Shown here: piece after piece, positions 23,901-28,773 of the stretch
How the letters are laid out: each line of letters starts with the position of its first letter
How positions within the stretch are numbered: position 1 is the stretch's first letter
Translations under genes and position numbers: made by a program
DNA from: Thermodesulfobacteriota bacterium
Lineage (GTDB): Bacteria > Desulfobacterota > DSM-4660 > Desulfatiglandales > Desulfatiglandaceae
Assembly (NCBI GenBank): GCA_028278625.1
Contig: JANQDY010000169.1
Coordinates: 1-28,773, forward strand
DNA length: 28,773 bases
Reading direction: 5' to 3'
Notes under the pieces: generated by a model
Seen by the model: only the letters and a program-made list of their open reading frames with translations
Database searches by the model: none
What the model was told of the DNA's origin: nothing

Positions 23901-25922
23901 TTAACTGTCAATGCCATTGTCCAAAGCCTCGAGCACCAGGGCGGTCCGGGTGGGAACATAGAGGCTTAAGACATGTCTTTTCTGATCTCCGTCTCCTTGC
24001 ACAATGGTAAAATGTCGTTGTGCGGGACTGAGGCGGCCATGGCCGCCATATTCCGGCGCATCGCTCTCCATGATCATCCGGTACCCGCCGGGATTTACCC
24101 CAATGCAATAATCCTCATGGGATCGGGTGGGATGAAAATTGAACACGAAAACAAGACCGCCTCGCTCAAAGGCCAGAACCTTATCATCAAAATGCTCCTT
24201 GATGAGGCGGGGAAAAGAACCGTCCAAAAGTCCATGCTTTCTGGCCAAACGGATCATATGCCGGTCAAAGCGGCCCAAAAACGCGTATTTGAGGTCCGGG
24301 TCGTCAGAGAGTCCCCACTGGCGCCGTGCGTATTCATAGGACCAGTCATTTCCTTTTCGGGGAAAGTCAATCCAGTCCGGGTGGCCGAATTCATTCCCCA
24401 TGAAATTGAGATAGCCGTTTCCCGCGGTGGCCAGGGTAATCAACCGCACCATCTTATGGAGGGCAATCCCTCTGTCCACGGAGAGGCTTTCATGGGTCGC
24501 GTGCATATGAACATAGAGATCCGGTCCCACCAGCCGCAATATCAGTGTCTTATCTCCCACCAGGGCCTGGTCATGACTTTCCGCGTATCCGATGCTTTTT
24601 TCATCCCTCCTTCGATTGGTCAACTCGTGCCACATCTGGCCCAGGGGCCACGCTTCGTCCCGGTACTCTTTCAGGATTCTGATCCAAAAATCCGGCACCC
24701 CCATGGCCAACCGATAATCAAACCCCATGCCCCCTTCTGGAACGGGCGCCGCAAGACCCGGCATGCCACTGATGTCTTCCGCGATGGTGACGGCGGTCTT
24801 GCGTACCTGGTGAATCACCTGATTGGCCAGGGTGAGGTAGGTGAGGGCCCCTTCGTCCACACTGTCATCATAATAGTCCCCATAGGACGTGAACGCTTTT
24901 CCGAGCCCGTGATGTCGGTAGAGCATGCTGGTGACACCGTCAAAGCGAAAACCGTCAAAATGGTATTCATCCAGCCAGAATCGGCAGTTTGAAAGGAGAA
25001 AATGAAGCACCTGGGGTTTGTCATAATCAAAGCATCGGGATCCCCATGCTTCGTGGACCCCTCTGGGGCCTTCATGGAAATACTGGTAGGTGGTCCCGTC
25101 GAAACGGCTCAGGCCTTCAACTTCGTTTGCCACTCCATGGGAATGGACAAGGTCCATGATCACCGATAGCCCCAACCCGTGGGCCCGGTCGATGAGCGCC
25201 TTTAAATCCTCCGGAGGACCGAATCGGGAAGACGCCGCAAAAAAGCTGGAAACATGATACCCGAAAGATGCGTAATAGGGATGCTCCTGAATGCCCATGA
25301 GTTGAATGGCATTGTAACCGCCATTTATGATCCTCGGCAGAACGGTATCTCCAAAATCCCGGTAGGACCCGATACCCCTCTTTTCCTGGGCCATGCCCAC
25401 ATGGGCTTCATAGACGAAAAGGGGGCCGTCATCGGGAACAAAATCCGTATGCCGCCACTGGTAGGTCTCTTTGGGGGACCAGACCTGTGCATTGAATATG
25501 AGGGTTTCAGGATCCTGTACCACCCGTCTCGCGTAGGCGGGTATGCGGTCGCCACCGCCCCCTTCCCAGTAAATACGCAGCCGGTAGAGCATTCCATGGA
25601 CCATTATGCTTTGGGGAATCTTGATTTCCCAAACACCCTCACTGTTGATTCTTTCAAGGGAAAATGCTTTTTCTTCCCGCCAGTTGCTCATTTCCCCAAT
25701 CAGGAAAACGACCTTTGCATTGGGTGCCCATTCCCTGAAGATCCATTCCTTCCCGCGCTTGTGAAGCCCAAAGAACTCATGGCCCGAGGAGAAGGTGGCC
25801 AAATCCGTCCGTCCCTTTGTGAGCCGTTCCTCCATTTTTCTGGCTCGCGAAGCCCTGGCTTTTATGGCGGTCTCGTAAGGTTTAAGATACGGATCATTCC
25901 CCATTCGAATTCTATCCGTCAT
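23901..25922 (-). CDS. glgB: 1,4-alpha-glucan branching enzyme, eukaryote-like GH13_8 type
   Basis: The 673-residue protein has a CBM48 domain (about 45-145) and a GH13 barrel with FRFDGV (nucleophile Asp328), AEDISG (acid/base Glu382) and ESHDQALVGD (Asp451). It cuts alpha-1,4 chains and makes alpha-1,6 branches in glycogen. Long stretches such as FDGVTSMLYRHHG, LTNRRR, YLNFMGNEFGHP and AFERGGLVFVFNFHP are those of human and plant branching enzymes rather than E. coli GlgB, so it belongs to the GH13_8 group also seen in some bacteria. Its start overlaps the end of glgA by 11 bases, suggesting coupled translation. It is the last gene of the operon. Confidence 0.95.
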   Translation of the reverse strand: MTDRIRMGNDPYLKPYETAIKARASRARKMEERLTKGRTDLATFSSGHEFFGLHKRGKEWIFREWAPNAKVVFLIGEMSNWREEKAFSLERINSEGVWEIKIPQSIMVHGMLYRLRIYWEGGGGDRIPAYARRVVQDPETLIFNAQVWSPKETYQWRHTDFVPDDGPLFVYEAHVGMAQEKRGIGSYRDFGDTVLPRIINGGYNAIQLMGIQEHPYYASFGYHVSSFFAASSRFGPPEDLKALIDRAHGLGLSVIMDLVHSHGVANEVEGLSRFDGTTYQYFHEGPRGVHEAWGSRCFDYDKPQVLHFLLSNCRFWLDEYHFDGFRFDGVTSMLYRHHGLGKAFTSYGDYYDDSVDEGALTYLTLANQVIHQVRKTAVTIAEDISGMPGLAAPVPEGGMGFDYRLAMGVPDFWIRILKEYRDEAWPLGQMWHELTNRRRDEKSIGYAESHDQALVGDKTLILRLVGPDLYVHMHATHESLSVDRGIALHKMVRLITLATAGNGYLNFMGNEFGHPDWIDFPRKGNDWSYEYARRQWGLSDDPDLKYAFLGRFDRHMIRLARKHGLLDGSFPRLIKEHFDDKVLAFERGGLVFVFNFHPTRSHEDYCIGVNPGGYRMIMESDAPEYGGHGRLSPAQRHFTIVQGDGDQKRHVLSLYVPTRTALVLEALDNGIDS

Positions 25923-27429
25923 TGATCAATGGCCGTTCAAGCATTCTTTCGTAAAGATCCATATATTTTCGGGCGGTCACCGAATGGTTGAAAGCCGCTT
26001 TGCCCTCGCGCATCACCCGTGTGATCTGACGGGCTTTCACATCTATGGGGAGACCATGGAATTTCATGGCCTCATCAATGGCCCAGGACAAGCCGTCGGC
26101 ATCAAAGCTCTCAAACAAGAACCCATTCCCCTGGTCCCGCCCAACGGCCATTTGGGTCACCGTATCGTGTATGCCCCCGGTGTCGTGTGCCACGGGCAGG
26201 GATCCGTAGATGGCGCCGATCATCTGCGGGAGTCCGCAGGGCTCAAAGAGCGAGGGCATCAGTACAAAGTCCGATGCGCCATAGGCCAGGTGAGAGAGGT
26301 TCTCGTCAAAGTCGCAAAGGGCGACCCTTTCCAGCAGATTATGAAACCAGTTGATCTCCCGAAAATGCTTTTTGAACGGACCATCCGCCACGAATACCAC
26401 CTGCAGTTGTTGATCCCAGTAACGGCTCACGATGCGATACAAGATGTGGGCCAGCAATTGACACCCTTTTTGCACCGTATCCAGCCGGGACGGCCAGAAG
26501 AATAGGGGGGCGTTTTCATTTTCGATCAATCCCAGAGCCCGCTGTAGCGCCCGCTTGTTTTCGGCTTTCCCTTCCACATGGGTGTCCGGATCATATGTGA
26601 ATTTGAGCCGCCTGTCCGACGCCGGGTCAAAACTGGCGTCCGGCGCATTGGTAATGCCGGTGGCGCATCCCGCCTTAAACTTGCCGGTCAGCTCCCTTCT
26701 CAGGGACGGTTTCACGAAGTCGTGCTGGCCTTCCACAATCTCTTCCAGAAAAGTTTCGCTCACCGTGTTGACAAAATGGGCGGCAAATACCCCGCTCACC
26801 AGAAAATCGACGGGATTGGTTTCCCTGATCTGTTCGTATCCGGAAGGGTAATGGTCGTAGAAGAGATACTGCCAGAAGGATGCGGCATCGATACCCCTGT
26901 CTTCAATATAGGCCAGTGGACGTTTGACCGTATGGATGTTGTGAACGGTAAAAAGGCAGGGAATCTCGTGCTGCCGGGCCATTGCCGGAACGAGACCGGT
27001 CATCCAATCATTGCAGTGTATCAGGTCCGGTTGAACCCGGGGGACAATATTGTTGATGACCTCCCGCTGAAATGCCAGGGCGATCTTGCCGTTTTCAATG
27101 CTGTAATTGGAGTACACCCGATCCAGGTAAAAGAAGGCCCTGTCTTCGGCCAGATGAATGCGTTCGGCGGGCATCTTGCGCCTGATGGCGTCCAGTTTCT
27201 TTATCTGCAGGGGCGCGATACCGGCACCAAACATGCGGCGATAGTCGGGCAGGGCCACATGAATGTCGGCCCCCTCTTCAAACAAGGCACTGATGAGCGT
27301 GGCGGACACATCGGCCAGGCCCCCTGCCTTTGCGGACAGGTTGTCGGCGATATCTCCCATACCCCTGGGCAGATAGGTGACCTCGGGCGTCACCAGCAAT
27401 ATGGTGGGATTTGCCATAAATGTGCTCAT
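25912..27429 (-). CDS. glgA: Glycogen synthase, GT5 family
   Basis: The 505-residue protein extends glycogen chains from ADP-glucose (or UDP-glucose). The GT5 sugar-nucleotide site is KAGGLADV (Lys34), followed by DLIHCNDWMTGLVP and FTVHNIH in the first domain and the retaining-enzyme signature PSLFEPCGLPQM plus DTGGIHDTV in the second. Length is close to usual GlgA (about 480), with an N-terminal insert PRGMGDIADNLSA before KAGG. ATG 27429 has AAAGGAG about 11 bases upstream; Met5 (27417) is a possible second start. It begins 5 bases after glgP and overlaps glgB. Confidence 0.95.
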   Translation of the reverse strand: MSTFMANPTILLVTPEVTYLPRGMGDIADNLSAKAGGLADVSATLISALFEEGADIHVALPDYRRMFGAGIAPLQIKKLDAIRRKMPAERIHLAEDRAFFYLDRVYSNYSIENGKIALAFQREVINNIVPRVQPDLIHCNDWMTGLVPAMARQHEIPCLFTVHNIHTVKRPLAYIEDRGIDAASFWQYLFYDHYPSGYEQIRETNPVDFLVSGVFAAHFVNTVSETFLEEIVEGQHDFVKPSLRRELTGKFKAGCATGITNAPDASFDPASDRRLKFTYDPDTHVEGKAENKRALQRALGLIENENAPLFFWPSRLDTVQKGCQLLAHILYRIVSRYWDQQLQVVFVADGPFKKHFREINWFHNLLERVALCDFDENLSHLAYGASDFVLMPSLFEPCGLPQMIGAIYGSLPVAHDTGGIHDTVTQMAVGRDQGNGFLFESFDADGLSWAIDEAMKFHGLPIDVKARQITRVMREGKAAFNHSVTARKYMDLYERMLERPLINDG

Positions 27430-27434
27430 GATCG

Positions 27435-28773
27435 CTACGGCTCCTTTTCGGCCTTGGCCCAGGTCAGAAAACCGGGTGTGATTTTGATGAGTTCATCCCC
27501 CCGCGGCATCACCCGGGCCGAAAATCCGTATTGGCCCGACGCAATACAGGTCAAATCGCAGCCGTAGAGGTAATTGCCGTTGCCTTGGTCTTCTTTGACC
27601 GTCATCAACTCCGTCCGGCTCTCGGTAATGGTGTCAAGGGATTGAACACTCCCGTGATAGAGTTCCACATGAACCTCTTCCGGCCGCAGTTCCCCCAGGT
27701 GAACCAGGGCCGTTACGGGAAAAACCTCTCCCACGCGGACCGGCTCGGCACCCTCTCTTTCACAAACAGGAAGCGAAATGGAAACATTCTGCCATCCTCT
27801 AAGGTATCTTTCACGAAGCGCCGCCATTTTCCTGGCGCCGTCACAGTGGTTTTCCAGTAACTGACCGTATTGCCGGGATGCCTTTGCATAGAATCTCTTT
27901 TCGTATTCCTCCACCATTCGAAGGCTTGAAAAATCCGACAACACCATTTTCATGGATGCCTTCATCATCTTGACCCAACGCAGGGGTACTGAGCCGCCGG
28001 CTCTGTCATAGAAACAGGGGATCACTTCATTTTCCAGCACATTGTAGAGGGCGTGGCTGTCCACGAGATCCGAATCCGCGTGGGCGTCATAATCTTCACC
28101 CTTTCCGATTGCCCAGCCGGTCTCCTGGTTATACCCTTCACACCACCAGCCGTCCAGGATGCTGACGTTCAAAACGCCGTTCACAGCCGCTTTCATTCCC
28201 GAGGTGCCGCAGGCTTCCATGGGTCGTCGCGGCGTGTTGAGCCATACATCCGCACCCTGAACCAGAAGCCTGGCCATGCGAATATCATAGTCTTCCAGAA
28301 GGATAATCTTGTGGCGCAGACGCTCATCGGATGCGTGTTTAAAGATGTGTCGGATGAGACCTTTCCCCTCATCGTCTCTGGGATGGGCTTTTCCCGCATA
28401 AATAATCTGAACGGGGCGGTCCACGTTGCCCAAGATGTCATTTAAACGATCCAGGTCCCGAAGCAGCAGGTTTGCCCGTTTGTAGGTGGCAAAGCGGCGG
28501 GCAAAGGCGATGGTGAGGACATCCTCGTCCAGGGCCGATTCCGCCGCCTCCACCGCGGATTTTGGTGCGTTTCTCCGTTCATATTGGTCTTTCAGCAGTT
28601 TTCTGCAATTTTGTATGAGGCGGTTTCGATTCCGTTTGTGGGCTTCCCACAGATCCACATCGTTGATGCCGTCAATCTCCTTCAGGCTTTCCCCTTCCCA
28701 TGAATAACGATGCCAGTTGACACCCAGACGGTCCTGAAAGAACATGGCATTCTCCCGGGAGACAAATGAAGGG
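27435..28773 (-). CDS. glgP: Alpha-glucan phosphorylase, C-terminal part
   Basis: The gene enters from the right edge: the frame is open to base 28773 (PSFVSRENAMFFQDRLG), so the internal ATG at 28745 is not the start. The visible part holds ARRFATYKRANLLL, the PLP-binding ACGTSGMKAAVNGV with its lysine, and WWCEGYNQETGWAIG. These mark the alpha-glucan phosphorylase group of GT35 (TIGR02094-like, shorter than muscle-type phosphorylase), which releases glucose-1-phosphate from glycogen. The C-terminal about 110 residues form an added beta domain (SISLPVCEREGAEPVRVGE). It is upstream of glgA and glgB, so synthesis and breakdown genes share one operon. Confidence 0.93.
   Translation of the reverse strand, partial: PSFVSRENAMFFQDRLGVNWHRYSWEGESLKEIDGINDVDLWEAHKRNRNRLIQNCRKLLKDQYERRNAPKSAVEAAESALDEDVLTIAFARRFATYKRANLLLRDLDRLNDILGNVDRPVQIIYAGKAHPRDDEGKGLIRHIFKHASDERLRHKIILLEDYDIRMARLLVQGADVWLNTPRRPMEACGTSGMKAAVNGVLNVSILDGWWCEGYNQETGWAIGKGEDYDAHADSDLVDSHALYNVLENEVIPCFYDRAGGSVPLRWVKMMKASMKMVLSDFSSLRMVEEYEKRFYAKASRQYGQLLENHCDGARKMAALRERYLRGWQNVSISLPVCEREGAEPVRVGEVFPVTALVHLGELRPEEVHVELYHGSVQSLDTITESRTELMTVKEDQGNGNYLYGCDLTCIASGQYGFSARVMPRGDELIKITPGFLTWAKAEKEP

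Noticed and set aside
23973..24992. 339-aa plus-strand ORF opposite glgB
   Set aside because: Shadow of the glgB reading frame; no ribosome site and no recognisable protein pattern.
26578..27567. 329-aa plus-strand ORF opposite glgA/glgP
   Set aside because: Antisense shadow spanning two convincing genes on the other strand.

Overview
The window looks like chromosomal DNA from an anaerobic sulfate-reducing Desulfobacterota (deltaproteobacterium), probably near Desulfobacterales. The case rests on protein style: the DsrE/Tus-type sulfur-carrier genes, a YeeE/YedE thiosulfate-type transporter, a sigma-54 activator with a cysteine-rich PAS domain, the NifU-like + GGGtGRT pair, stand-alone AICAR transformylase, and bacterial genes with strong GGAGG ribosome sites. 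No tRNA, rRNA, CRISPR array, IS element or prophage was seen.

Layout. 1-646: the end of livF and a 57-residue unknown protein. 771-4384: a tight plus-strand housekeeping run, folE2 - AICAR transformylase (purH domain) - efp - epmA. 4436-10349: the most interesting block. A three-gene DsrE/F/H-like set (4555-5370) and a TusA-like / DsrE-like / exported multi-rhodanese set (6984-9054) each sit behind a near-consensus sigma-54 promoter (4436-4451 and 6931-6946). They flank a PAS-AAA-Fis sigma-54 activator gene on the minus strand (5389-6780), with a 53-bp inverted repeat in its divergent upstream region. The rhodanese gene is interrupted by an in-frame TGA (8299-8301) in its first rhodanese active-site loop, followed at the right distance by a GC hairpin with a GGTCT loop. 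I read it as a selenocysteine-containing, exported, three-domain rhodanese of 437 residues (Sec187, close to Cys182). A strong terminator (9077-9107) closes that unit and a YeeE/YedE-family membrane protein follows.

10394-15581 is a lower-quality accessory stretch: a 49-residue membrane protein, a C-terminal relic of a pyrophosphatase, an intact heme-type sensor kinase with its response regulator, a decayed hybrid kinase, a 4TM-LytTR regulator broken by an in-frame stop plus a frameshift, and an exported NTF2-like protein. 15582-17905 (minus) carries a CBS/DRTGG-type family II pyrophosphatase and an overlapping lipoprotein-like gene. 18052-19756 holds the NifU-like / GGGtGRT pair behind a good sigma-70 promoter. 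19769-21422 (minus) has queF followed by an M48/Ste24-type protease. 21671-21881 contains a possible Ala-rich micropeptide or structured RNA, followed by two rho-independent terminators. 21925-23789 has an aminotransferase convergent with an XRE-cupin regulator. 23901 to the right edge is a minus-strand glycogen operon, glgP - glgA - glgB, whose branching enzyme is of the eukaryote-like GH13_8 type.

Together the central block suggests one regulated sulfur (or selenium) handling system: a membrane YeeE-type importer, an exported seleno-rhodanese, and cytoplasmic TusA/DsrE carriers, switched on through sigma-54 by a putative redox or metal-sensing PAS activator. The functional linkage is inference; the TGA, hairpin, promoters and inverted repeat are visible in the sequence.
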